A stretch of DNA of 64,000 nt from the NCBI GenBank assembly GCA_963975575.1, contig CAXBHL010000005.1:144869-208868 (forward strand), given 5' to 3'. The DNA comes from UBA6054 sp963975575. GTDB lineage: Bacteria; Planctomycetota; Phycisphaerae; Phycisphaerales; UBA1924. Below, piece by piece: positions 1 to 7,470 of the stretch (positions within the stretch are counted from its first letter, which is position 1; each line of letters begins with the position of its first letter). The position numbers were made by a program, and so were the translations under genes. Below the pieces are notes generated by a model, which did no database searches, was not told where the DNA came from, and saw only the letters and a program-made list of their open reading frames with translations.

Positions 1-128
1 ATCCGGCGGATGGCCCGGTCCACCCCACCAAAGAGTGGGGCCGTGTTCGGCTGATTCGGGGCGAAACTGGGAGTGACGGCGGGGACGACCCACCGCCACG
101 CACGGACCCACGCGAAAGGAGCAGATTC

Positions 129-1106
129 ATGAATCGCACGCAGATCATCCTGGCCCTGAGCGCCGCCCCCGTTTGGGGGCTGGCCGTCGGAGCCTCGGCC
201 GACGAACTCATCGTCACCGGGGATTCGGGGATCCTCCAGACCATCGACCTGGACACGGGGGAAGTCGGCCATCTGGGGGTGTGCACCGGTTCGGTGCGTT
301 CGATGGCCGTGGCGGACGGCACGCTGTACCTGGGCGTTCATTTCGGTGGCGTCCACCGGTTCGATCTGGCGACAAACCAGGTCGAGAGCAGCTTCAGCGT
401 GCCCGCGGACAACAGCGCGATGGCCTGGGACGGTCAGCGGCTGCTGATCGGCGACAGCGACCGTCGGGTGCTCTTCGTCGATCCGGCCACGGGACAGGTC
501 GAGCAGACAATCTCGAACCTGGGCACCGACGTCACGGCGATCGGCGTGGACTCGGGCGGCATGTTCGTCGGGGGCCAGTCCAGCCTCGCCCTGCGAGCGC
601 ACATCGGCCAGCCGAACTTCGGCTTCTTTGCCGCTTGCGGCTCGTTCATCAACGCGATGGCGTTCGGGCCCGACACCATGTACCTGGGCGGTTCCGCATT
701 CGGGGGGAGCGTGGGCACCATCTACAAGTTCGACAAGTTTGTCGGCGGGGTGAACTACGCCGGCACGTTCCCGACGCCGAACAACGCTTCCGCGCTGCTG
801 GCGTACGGCGGGCTGATCTACGTGGGCGGCTCCGACGGCATGATCCACGAGATGGACCCCGCCACCGGCCAGATCGTCCGTTCCTTCGACATGTTCCTGC
901 CCGTGACGGGCATCGCGCCCACGCAGGGGCTGGTCTCCTGCCCGGCCGATTACGACGTCTCGGGCGATCTGAACTTCTTCGATATCGCGCAGTTCATCGA
1001 CCTGTTCGTCCAGCAGTTGCCCGCCGCGGACACCGACGGCGACGGGGTGCACGACTTCTTCGACGTGCAGCGGTACATCGACCTGTTCAACACCGGTTGC
1101 CCCTGA
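129..1106 (+). CDS. Exported beta-propeller-like protein with C-terminal GC-type dockerin
   Basis: The 325-residue product starts with a signal peptide (about residues 1-24, ending near GASA). Residues 25-270 contain repeated short blades of the type VGHLGVCTGSV..LYLGV, resembling a PQQ/WD40-like propeller. The last 50 residues begin SCPADYDVSGDLNFFD and hold two EF-hand-like loops (DVSGDLNFFD and DTDGDGVHDFFD), ending in GCP. This is the layout of the GC-type dockerin found on many exported Phycisphaerae proteins, presumably for assembly on an extracellular partner. AAAGGAG at 115-121 lies just before the ATG and fixes the start. The gene converges on the next one with a 2-base gap. The binding target of the propeller is unknown. 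Confidence 0.85.
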   Translation: MNRTQIILALSAAPVWGLAVGASADELIVTGDSGILQTIDLDTGEVGHLGVCTGSVRSMAVADGTLYLGVHFGGVHRFDLATNQVESSFSVPADNSAMAWDGQRLLIGDSDRRVLFVDPATGQVEQTISNLGTDVTAIGVDSGGMFVGGQSSLALRAHIGQPNFGFFAACGSFINAMAFGPDTMYLGGSAFGGSVGTIYKFDKFVGGVNYAGTFPTPNNASALLAYGGLIYVGGSDGMIHEMDPATGQIVRSFDMFLPVTGIAPTQGLVSCPADYDVSGDLNFFDIAQFIDLFVQQLPAADTDGDGVHDFFDVQRYIDLFNTGCP

Positions 1107-1108
1107 TC

Positions 1109-2323
1109 TCACGGCGGCCCCCCGCCCGCTGCCCCGTCGGCCGTGCACGCACCGGCCGGCGGGGCGTTGCCGTCGGCGGGCTCTGTGATGATCGCCTGGG
1201 GCTTCTCGCCGATCTTGAGAACGAAGAGCACCAGATCGCGTCCGCCCTTGCCCCGCAGATCGCGAGAGAGCCGGTCCGGATCGACGACCGCGGCCCGGGT
1301 CTTGACCGTGACGATGCCCGCGTTCAATTCACGCAGACGCGCGCGGACCTTTTTGAGATTCCACGGTGCGTCCTCCACGACGCGGTACGGGCGAAGCCAA
1401 CCGGACGTGCCCGCCGAGCCGCCGGTGAGCAGGCCCGTGCCCGGGTGCACCAGTTCCAGGCCGGTCTCGGCGATCAGGAGGTGGACCAGATCGGCCCGCT
1501 CGACCGCGGGGTCGAACGTGTGGATCCACGGCCCGATCTCGGTGGCGTCGTACGGTCGGTCGGGGTCGCCGGCCAGCGTCCGGACGGTGCCGTCGCGGTC
1601 GATCATGGTGGCACGACGCGTCTGGAGGTCTGTCAGCCCGGTCCAGTGCACGCCCTGGGTCAGGCGCCCCGCCTCGGAGATGATCTCGAGTTCCCCGTCG
1701 GGCAGCCCGGCGGCGTCGGTGCCCGGGTTGAGCTTGACCGCCGTCACGCGGGCACGATCGATCAGAGCCCGGACGTCGTCGAGGGGCGGTTCGAACGCGT
1801 CCGCGTCCCGCGTCCGGCGGCCGGCGGAGCGCCGAGACGGGTCGATGTGCAGCCCCGTGATGTCGCCCTCGAAGGCACGGATGTCGGCGCACACCGCCTC
1901 GCATCCGGCGTTGTAGCCGGCCATCCAGGCCCGGCGTTCGTCCGCGTCGACCGCTGTGACGGACAGCCCGGCCCCGACCAGGCTCATTGTGTCCCCGCCG
2001 ATCCCGCAGCAGGCGTCGAGAACCTTCGCGCTGTCACCGAGCGTCGCCCGGAAGCGGGCGGCCTTGTACGCTGCCGCACGGGCGGACGAGGCCATCTCCG
2101 CACCCTCGCGATCGCAGGCCATGCCCCCGGCGCGCTCGCCGAACTTGGTCGACGCGGCCGACCGCCCGGCGAGCAGTTCGGTCACCACGGCGACGCGTTC
2201 GGCCGGCCAGCGGTCCCGCAGGCGCGCCAGCGTGCCGACGGGAGCGTGGGGCGTGATCAGGGCGCGCAGGTCGGCCGCCTCGTCCGAGACCGCCCATCGC
2301 CAATCATCGAGTGATCCGATCAT
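1109..2323 (-). CDS. THUMP-like class I SAM-dependent methyltransferase
   Basis: The product is 404 residues from the chosen start MIGSLDDWRW. Residues about 101-112 (VLDACCGIGGDT) form the glycine-rich SAM-binding loop, and DPSRR about 70 residues later resembles the motif IV region of nucleic-acid methyltransferases. The C-terminal part (GLTDLQTRRATMI to the end) fits the THUMP-like domain that follows the methyltransferase fold in this bacterial family. The substrate is unknown; an RNA target is a guess from the domain name. An in-frame ATG at 2350 would add nine residues but lies inside a GC-rich stem, so 2323 is preferred. It lies downstream of ahcY on the same strand, with a terminator between. 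Confidence 0.75.
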   Translation of the reverse strand: MIGSLDDWRWAVSDEAADLRALITPHAPVGTLARLRDRWPAERVAVVTELLAGRSAASTKFGERAGGMACDREGAEMASSARAAAYKAARFRATLGDSAKVLDACCGIGGDTMSLVGAGLSVTAVDADERRAWMAGYNAGCEAVCADIRAFEGDITGLHIDPSRRSAGRRTRDADAFEPPLDDVRALIDRARVTAVKLNPGTDAAGLPDGELEIISEAGRLTQGVHWTGLTDLQTRRATMIDRDGTVRTLAGDPDRPYDATEIGPWIHTFDPAVERADLVHLLIAETGLELVHPGTGLLTGGSAGTSGWLRPYRVVEDAPWNLKKVRARLRELNAGIVTVKTRAAVVDPDRLSRDLRGKGGRDLVLFVLKIGEKPQAIITEPADGNAPPAGACTADGAAGGGPP

Positions 2324-2370
2324 GCAACGCCGCGGGGCGCCTCTCGGCACCCCGCGGCCGTGTCTGCGTC

Positions 2371-2390
2371 AAAAGCGGCCGCAACCGGCC
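2371..2390 (-). terminator. Rho-independent terminator of ahcY
   Basis: On the minus strand GGCCG-GTTG-CGGCC is followed by GCTTTTG, starting seven bases after the ahcY stop. The stem is only five pairs but very GC-rich. A second stem CCGCGGGG/CCCCGCGG (2330-2357) follows and may reinforce it. Confidence 0.5.
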
Positions 2391-2397
2391 CGCGGGA

Positions 2398-3888
2398 TCA
2401 ATAGCGGTACTGATCCGGCTTGTAGGGTCCGTCTACGGGGATCCCGAGGTACTCGGACTGCTCCTTGGTCAGCTTGGTGAGCTTCACGCCCAGCTTGGCC
2501 AGGTGCAGTCGGGCGACCTCCTCGTCGAGGTGCTTGGGCAGCACGTAGACCTTGTTCTCGTACGCGTCGAGGTTGGCGTGCAGCTCGAGCTGCGCGATCA
2601 CCTGGTTCGTGAACGAGGCGGACATCACGAACGAGGGGTGCCCGGTGGCGCAGCCCAGATTGAGCAGGCGGCCCTCGGCGAGGATCAGGATCGACTTGTC
2701 GTCCTGATCCTTGAACACGAACTCGTCGTACTGGGGCTTGATGTTGATCCGCTCGACGTTCGGGTCGTCCAGCAGCTTCTCCATCTGGACCTCGTTGTCG
2801 AAGTGGCCGATGTTGCCGATGATCGCTTTGTCCTTCATCCGCCGCATGAGATCGAGCGTGATGATGTCTTTGTTGCCGGTCGTGGTGATGAAGATGTCGG
2901 CGGTCTCGACGACGTCCTCGATCGTGGTGACCTGATAGCCCTCCATCGCGGCCTGCAGGGCGCAGATCGGATCGATCTCGGTCACGATGATGCGGCAGCC
3001 CTGGCCCTTGAGCGACTGCACGCAGCCCTTGCCCACGTCGCCGTAACCGCACACCACGGCGACCTTGCCGCTGAGCATGACATCGGTGGCGCGGTTGAGC
3101 CCGTCGATCAGCGAGTGGCGGCAGCCGTAGACATTGTCGAACTTGCTCTTGGTCACCGCGTCGTTGACGTTGATGGCGGGGAAGGGAAGGGTGCCCTTCT
3201 TTTCCATCTCGTACAGACGGTGCACGCCCGTCGTGGTTTCTTCGGAGATGCCGCGGACGGCGGGCGTGACCCGCTGAAACCAGCCCGGGTTCTCCGCGAT
3301 GGTGTTGCGGATGGTGTCGAGCACGTACTTGTACTCCTCCGCGTCCTTGCCCTTGACATAGGCGGGGACCGAGCCGGCGTTCTCGAACTCGAGGCCCTTG
3401 ATCAGAAACATGGAAGCGTCGCCGCCGTCGTCGACGATCTGGTCGGGGCCGGAACCGTCCGGCCAGGTGAGCATCTGCTTGGTGCACCACCAGTACTCGG
3501 CCAGCGTCTCGCCCTTCCAGGCGAACACGGGCACGCCGTCGGGCTTGCCCGGCGTACCGTTACGACCGACCACGATCGCGGCGGCCGCGTTGTCCTGGGT
3601 CGAGAAGATGTTGCACGACGCCCAGCGGACATCGGCCCCCAGCTCGGTCAGGGTCTCGATCAGGACCGCGGTCTGCACGGTCATGTGCAGCGAGCCGGCG
3701 ATCTTCAGGCCCTTGAAGGGCTTCTTGCTGCCGTATCGCTCGCGGAGCGCCATCAGGCCGGGCATCTCCTTCTCGGCCAGGCGCAGCTCTTTGCGCCCGG
3801 ATTCGGCCAGGCTCAGGTCGCGGACGCGGAACTCGATCCCGTTCAGGGTGTCCACTTCCATCGTCGGGTTCGTTGCGGTCATCGTCAT
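2398..3888 (-). CDS. ahcY: Adenosylhomocysteinase
   Basis: S-adenosylhomocysteine hydrolase, 496 residues, splits SAH into adenosine and homocysteine and so relieves product inhibition of SAM-dependent methyltransferases; cytosolic and NAD-dependent. Visible signatures are the substrate-domain block ASCNIFSTQDNAAAAI (about 90-105), the hinge and catalytic stretch NVNDAVTKSKFDN (about 240-252), the NAD loop GYGDVGKG (281-288) and the C-terminal KPDQYRY, the Lys/Tyr tail that reaches into the NAD site of the partner subunit. GGGAG lies six bases before the ATG. It is 46 bases downstream of an ArsR-methyltransferase fusion on the same strand, and the two probably form one operon devoted to SAH homeostasis. 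Identification is firm. Confidence 0.97.
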   Translation of the reverse strand: MTMTATNPTMEVDTLNGIEFRVRDLSLAESGRKELRLAEKEMPGLMALRERYGSKKPFKGLKIAGSLHMTVQTAVLIETLTELGADVRWASCNIFSTQDNAAAAIVVGRNGTPGKPDGVPVFAWKGETLAEYWWCTKQMLTWPDGSGPDQIVDDGGDASMFLIKGLEFENAGSVPAYVKGKDAEEYKYVLDTIRNTIAENPGWFQRVTPAVRGISEETTTGVHRLYEMEKKGTLPFPAINVNDAVTKSKFDNVYGCRHSLIDGLNRATDVMLSGKVAVVCGYGDVGKGCVQSLKGQGCRIIVTEIDPICALQAAMEGYQVTTIEDVVETADIFITTTGNKDIITLDLMRRMKDKAIIGNIGHFDNEVQMEKLLDDPNVERINIKPQYDEFVFKDQDDKSILILAEGRLLNLGCATGHPSFVMSASFTNQVIAQLELHANLDAYENKVYVLPKHLDEEVARLHLAKLGVKLTKLTKEQSEYLGIPVDGPYKPDQYRY

Positions 3889-3934
3889 CGATACTCCCTT
3901 CGCTCGCGCCGTGCGCGGCAGTGTCTAACTCGGA

Positions 3935-4909
3935 TCAGGATCTGCGGATGCGCCCGGTCGCGACGAACAACGCCGGGCCGGTCGCGTGGATGTCGGGCGG
4001 CAGCGTGCGGACGCGCACGCCGACGAACCCGGCGGTTTCGAACATGTTCTTCACGGCGTCCGTCGGGAAGCCGGCGTGCTTGTGGCCCATCTCGTGGCGG
4101 TAGTCCGCGCGGTCGTGCGGCGTGATGTCCACGACCAGCCCCACGCCCCCGCCGCGCTCGGTCCGGAGCATGGCCGCCATCCGCTCGAGCACACGGCCGG
4201 GCTGATCCACGTGGTGCAACACGAGCATGCACACCGCGGCGTCGACCGAGCCGGGCTCGACCGCGGCTTCGGTCAGGTCGGACCGCACGAAGCGCACGTT
4301 GTCGCGGTCGGCCAGGCGCCGCTTGGCCGCGTCGAGCATCTCCGGCGAGGCGTCCATGGCCACCACCTCACGGACCCATGGGGCCAGCAGCTCCGCCGCG
4401 TTGCCGGTGCCGCAGCCCAGGTCGGCCACGGTCCAATCGGGATCGAGCAGGCCGAGCAGCGCCTGGTCCGTGAAGCGGGGTCCGAATAGATCGCTGCGCA
4501 GGTCGTCCCATCGTCCGGCGTGGCGGCCGAAGAACTCCGTCGGGTCGGCCATCCGCTGCGCCAGGACCGCGGAAAGCCGCGCGTCGTCCTGAACCGCGTC
4601 GCGGTCCGAACCCGCGTGGTCGCGCACCGCGATCCAAATGGCCCGGGCGTCCGCGGGCAGGTCGTCGAGCACCACGCGGTAGTAGGTCGCCGGGCCGGAG
4701 GACCGCTTGAGCAGCCAGCCGCCCTCGGAGAGCACCTTGAGGTGACGCGAGGCCGAACTCTGCGGGATCTGCAGGACCTTGGCCAGTTCGCCCACGGCCA
4801 GTTCTTCCCGTTCCAGCACCCGCAGGGCGCGGACGCGGACGGCGTCGCCGAGCTGCGAGAGCCGGTCGACGATATCGCGGGTCGAGATGGGGGAGGTTCG
4901 GCTGGTCAT
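3935..4909 (-). CDS. ArsR-family regulator fused to SAM-dependent methyltransferase domain (SahR-like candidate)
   Basis: The protein is 324 residues from MTSRTSP. Residues about 8-80 are an ArsR/SmtB winged helix (LSQLGDAVRVRALRVL, then the recognition region IPQSSASRHLKVL). Residues about 145-250 are a class I methyltransferase fold with the SAM loop VADLGCGTGNAAEL and VAMDASPEML. No metal-binding ELCVCDL cysteine motif is present, so the effector is probably not a metal. Regulators of this kind (SahR) sense S-adenosylhomocysteine next to ahcY; the position directly upstream of ahcY suggests the same job here. Start choice: AAGGG stands five to nine bases before 4909, whereas the in-frame ATG at 4921 lies inside a palindrome and has no ribosome-binding site. 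Confidence 0.8.
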   Translation of the reverse strand: MTSRTSPISTRDIVDRLSQLGDAVRVRALRVLEREELAVGELAKVLQIPQSSASRHLKVLSEGGWLLKRSSGPATYYRVVLDDLPADARAIWIAVRDHAGSDRDAVQDDARLSAVLAQRMADPTEFFGRHAGRWDDLRSDLFGPRFTDQALLGLLDPDWTVADLGCGTGNAAELLAPWVREVVAMDASPEMLDAAKRRLADRDNVRFVRSDLTEAAVEPGSVDAAVCMLVLHHVDQPGRVLERMAAMLRTERGGGVGLVVDITPHDRADYRHEMGHKHAGFPTDAVKNMFETAGFVGVRVRTLPPDIHATGPALFVATGRIRRS

Positions 4910-4918
4910 CGGGCCCTT

Positions 4919-4936
4919 CATCCGTCGATTCGGATG
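4919..4936. promoter_or_regulatory. Candidate operator of the ArsR-methyltransferase/ahcY operon
   Basis: Perfect inverted repeat CATCCG-N6-CGGATG lying ten bases upstream of the preferred start of the ArsR-type gene. ArsR-family repressors bind such interrupted palindromes in their own leaders, so autoregulation is plausible. No SAH or SAM riboswitch is apparent in the short leader. Confidence 0.4.
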
Positions 4937-4976
4937 GAAGGATATGTCCGATGCGGGCCCCGCGTCAAACCGGGAA

Positions 4977-5651
4977 TCAGCCCCCGGTGCGGGGCGGGAT
5001 GGCCAAACTCGGCCCGGGAATCACCCCAAGATCACGCAGGCGACCGTTGGCCTCCGCGTCGGTCGCATCGAACCAGAGAACGGTCCGCCATGCCTCGATT
5101 TCGGCATCGGGATCGCCCGTCTGGCGGGCGAGTTCGGCGAGCATGCGGTATGGGGCGTCGGAACCGGTGCCCTCCACCGCGGCCGCGATGCGCAGCGACT
5201 CTTCGGCCTCGTCGACCAGACCGGCGCGCATCGCGAATCGGGCGTACCTCATCCGCCCGGCCGCCAGGCCGCCCTCGCTCATGGTGTCCTGGAGGAGTTG
5301 GAACATCGTCTCCCGCTGCCCGCTCTGGTGGAGCGATTCGGCCAGGGCCTCGAGGTAGTCCAGCCGACCCGGCTTGAGGTCATGGGCCACCCGGAAGTGC
5401 TCGGAGGCCTCACCGGCCTCGCCGGTCCGGAGCAGCACCTGGCCGAGCCGGTAGCGGGCCATCGCCTCGTGCGGGCGGCGGTCGACGTACTCCCGCCACA
5501 GCTCGAGCGCGGTCGCGTCGTCGCCCTGCTGCTCGGCGTATCCGGCGTGGTTCTGGAGCTCGTTCAGCGCCAGGGTCCGGCGGACCTTGGAGGCCGGCTG
5601 GCAGCCGGCGATCAGCAGAGCGGCGAAAAGGACCGGGATCGTTCGACGCAT
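4977..5651 (-). CDS. TPR-containing lipoprotein
   Basis: The 224-residue product starts MRRTIPVLFAALLIAGC; LIAGC is a lipobox, so the mature protein should be a membrane-anchored lipoprotein beginning at Cys17. The rest is helical repeats of TPR type (ALELWREYVDRRPHEAMARYRLG, then EHFRVAHDLKPGRLDYLEALA). The function is unknown; such proteins usually scaffold envelope complexes. The open frame extends further upstream, but only the start at 5651 gives a sensible signal peptide. It is followed 67 bases later by the ArsR-type gene on the same strand and is divergent from the gene at 5707. Confidence 0.75.
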   Translation of the reverse strand: MRRTIPVLFAALLIAGCQPASKVRRTLALNELQNHAGYAEQQGDDATALELWREYVDRRPHEAMARYRLGQVLLRTGEAGEASEHFRVAHDLKPGRLDYLEALAESLHQSGQRETMFQLLQDTMSEGGLAAGRMRYARFAMRAGLVDEAEESLRIAAAVEGTGSDAPYRMLAELARQTGDPDAEIEAWRTVLWFDATDAEANGRLRDLGVIPGPSLAIPPRTGG

Positions 5652-5706
5652 GGGGGTGGCTCCAACGGGGTTCGGGCGAATCTTAGCACCGGGCGTAGGC
5701 TTCCGG

Positions 5707-6078
5707 ATGCCCCGCGCCGTCGTGCTCGAACACACGCTCCCCGACGGGACCGCCCATTTCGACTGGATGATCGAGCACCCATCCCTCGGGGTCGAGCACC
5801 GGCTGCTGACGTGGCGGACCGGAGAGCGCCCGGATCGGGCGGACCGGTTCGAGGGGTCCCGGATCGGCCATCACCGCGCGGCCTATTTGTCGCACGAGGG
5901 TCCGGTCACGGGAGGCCGGGGATCGGTCCGCCGGTTGGCGTCCGGCACCGCGTGCTGGGAGCGGCTGGAGGAGGCCTGCCTCATCGTCTCGATCCGCTGG
6001 TCGGAGGCCGACATCCGCGTGTACGAGGGTCGCTCTGAGGACGGGGCCGAATGGCAGTTCGTCGTCCGACGCGATTGA
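5707..6078 (+). CDS. Small LigD 3'-phosphoesterase-like domain protein
   Basis: The 123-residue product MPRAVVLEHTLPDGTAHFDWMIEHP continues with LLTWRTGE and HRAAYLSHEGPVTGGRGSVRRLASGT. The succession HxxxxGxxHFDWM, LTW and HR..YLxxEGPVxGGRGxVRR resembles the stand-alone proteins of planctomycetes annotated as DNA polymerase/ligase N-terminal (phosphoesterase-like) domain. Similarity to true LigD phosphoesterases is distant and catalysis is not established. The frame is open upstream to 5587, but that extension is arginine-rich and overlaps the divergent lipoprotein gene, so 5707 is taken as start. Confidence 0.65.
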   Translation: MPRAVVLEHTLPDGTAHFDWMIEHPSLGVEHRLLTWRTGERPDRADRFEGSRIGHHRAAYLSHEGPVTGGRGSVRRLASGTACWERLEEACLIVSIRWSEADIRVYEGRSEDGAEWQFVVRRD

Positions 6079-6151
6079 CCCTCGACGCCGGGGTCGGTTT
6101 GTGGTATGTTCTGTGGCCCCGGCCAGAAACCGCGGCGTGCAGGAGCGGCCC

Positions 6152-6589
6152 ATGACTCCGATACTCCGAGATCCGCTCCCCCCGGGATACTCCGGCGGGG
6201 TCCCGGACGAACCGAAGAAAAAGCCCGGCTCTGAGCCCTCCCAGTCGCTCGACGACACCCTGCCGATCGACATGGGCGACGAGCCCGTCCCGGTGAGCAA
6301 ATCTAGCGATTCCGGCGGCAGTAAGATCCGCACTTTCGAGCAGAAGCTCGGCGCCGGGCGACACGAGGACAAGTGGGTCCGCACCCCGAACGTCACCGGG
6401 GCCGGCGCGATCCACGTCAAGAGCTTTCACTGCCGGTTGACCGGCGATTCGCTCGAGTTTCTGGACCAGCAGATCAACGAGTGGCTCGACGCCCACCCGC
6501 AGTACGAGGTCAAATCCGTCACGACCTCGATCGGGATGTGGAGCGGCAAACTGAAGGAACCGAACCTCATCGTCAACGTCTGGGTCTGA
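6152..6589 (+). CDS. Conserved hypothetical protein
   Basis: The 145-residue product begins MTPILRDPLPPGYSGG. The first 80 residues are rich in Pro, Ser, Asp and Lys and look disordered. The last 60 (IHVKSFHCRLTGDSLEFLDQQINEWLDAHPQYEV...) look like a compact alpha/beta domain, probably the conserved part. No known family was recognised. AGGAG at 6141-6145 fixes the start; an upstream in-frame start at 6101 has no ribosome-binding site. The nuclease gene at 6605 follows within 15 bases, so the two are probably co-transcribed. Confidence 0.7.
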   Translation: MTPILRDPLPPGYSGGVPDEPKKKPGSEPSQSLDDTLPIDMGDEPVPVSKSSDSGGSKIRTFEQKLGAGRHEDKWVRTPNVTGAGAIHVKSFHCRLTGDSLEFLDQQINEWLDAHPQYEVKSVTTSIGMWSGKLKEPNLIVNVWV

Positions 6590-6604
6590 TTGGTGGAGCG
6601 GGGG

Positions 6605-7420
6605 ATGATGCAACATCTGTTTCTTGTGATCGCCTTCGCGGCGGGTGCGGCGTTCGGTGTGGCCCCGTGGCCCGAGGTCATCGACAGCCCGGCCGGAATC
6701 GCCGCGCCCGCATTGGACGCCGACGGCCCGCCGTTGGCCGACCCGCCGGATGCGGAGCGGACCGTCCCGGCGCTGGTGCTGACCGTGCAGGACGGCGACA
6801 GCGTCACGCTGATGCTCGACGGGGAGATGCGCCGCTTCGAACTGCTCGGCGCCGACGCGCCCGAGTGGCTTGACCGGGCGGAGACCCAGCGCCCGCACGC
6901 GGCCGAGTCCCGGCGGTTTCTGACCAACCTGCTCCTCGGCGAACGGGTGCTCGTGTTCGAGCCGGAGCCGGGCGCCACCGACGCACTCGGACGCCGCCGC
7001 GGCTACCTGTTCAGGCAGCCCGACGGGATGTTCGTGGATCTGGAGATCATCCGCCAGGGCTACGGAAAGGTCTCGACCCGAGCGGCCGAGCCCTACGAGC
7101 CCGTGCTGCGTTGGTACGAGCGCCGGGCCCGCGAACTCGACCGCGGCGTCTGGGGCGGCCCGCCCGAGCCCGAGCCGGCCGTCGAAGATCCCGAAGCCCC
7201 CGCCCAACCCGCGCCCGCGGCCGACCGGGCGCCCCCGCGGCCGGAACCGAAGCCGCAGCCCGAGCCCGCGTCCGAAGACGGGTTCGTGTGGATCACCCGT
7301 TCCGGGAGCAAGTACCACCGCGAGGGATGCTCCCACCTGACGACGAGCCGGACCCGGGTGCCGCGGGACTCGATCCGATCGACCCACGAGCCGTGCAAGA
7401 CCTGCAGCCCGGATTCGTGA
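6605..7420 (+). CDS. Exported SNase-like (thermonuclease family) protein with Cys/His tail
   Basis: The protein is 271 residues. A signal peptide or anchor (MMQHLFLVIAFAAGAAFG) is followed by a staphylococcal-nuclease fold (about 55-175) with VQDGDSVTLMLDG, RRFELLGADAPE and TDALGRRRGYLF. In canonical SNase the catalytic residues are Arg35, Glu43 and Arg87. Here the positions after LLGADAPEW and at LLGERVL look at least partly kept but cannot be assigned with confidence. A Pro/Glu-rich linker (185-225) leads to a tail, KYHREGCSHL...CKTC, a likely zinc-binding Cys/His motif seen at the end of other exported SNase proteins. GGAG six bases before the ATG supports the start; TTG and GTG codons upstream are less likely. 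Confidence 0.8.
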   Translation: MMQHLFLVIAFAAGAAFGVAPWPEVIDSPAGIAAPALDADGPPLADPPDAERTVPALVLTVQDGDSVTLMLDGEMRRFELLGADAPEWLDRAETQRPHAAESRRFLTNLLLGERVLVFEPEPGATDALGRRRGYLFRQPDGMFVDLEIIRQGYGKVSTRAAEPYEPVLRWYERRARELDRGVWGGPPEPEPAVEDPEAPAQPAPAADRAPPRPEPKPQPEPASEDGFVWITRSGSKYHREGCSHLTTSRTRVPRDSIRSTHEPCKTCSPDS

Positions 7421-7453
7421 CCGGCTCCCGAAACTGACCGTCCGAAGGGCGAT

Positions 7454-7469
7454 CCGCCGATATCGGCGG
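7454..7469. promoter_or_regulatory. 16-bp perfect palindrome before asnB
   Basis: CCGCCGATATCGGCGG occupies the 16 bases directly before the GTG start of asnB, where a ribosome-binding site would normally lie. It could be an operator or an RNA hairpin hiding the start codon. Confidence 0.4.
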
Positions 7470-7470
7470 T

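Noticed and set aside
173..2314. A 713-codon plus-strand open frame over the dockerin gene and the methyltransferase
   Set aside because: Arginine/proline-rich composition, no domain, and it overlaps two well-supported genes; a by-product of high GC.
2311..4125. A 604-codon plus-strand frame opposite ahcY
   Set aside because: Antisense to a certain gene, with repetitive His/Leu/Val composition typical of antisense reading in GC-rich DNA.
4910..4976. SAH or SAM riboswitch in the leader of the ahcY operon
   Set aside because: The leader is about 60 bases and shows only a simple palindrome, not the multi-helix pattern of these riboswitches.
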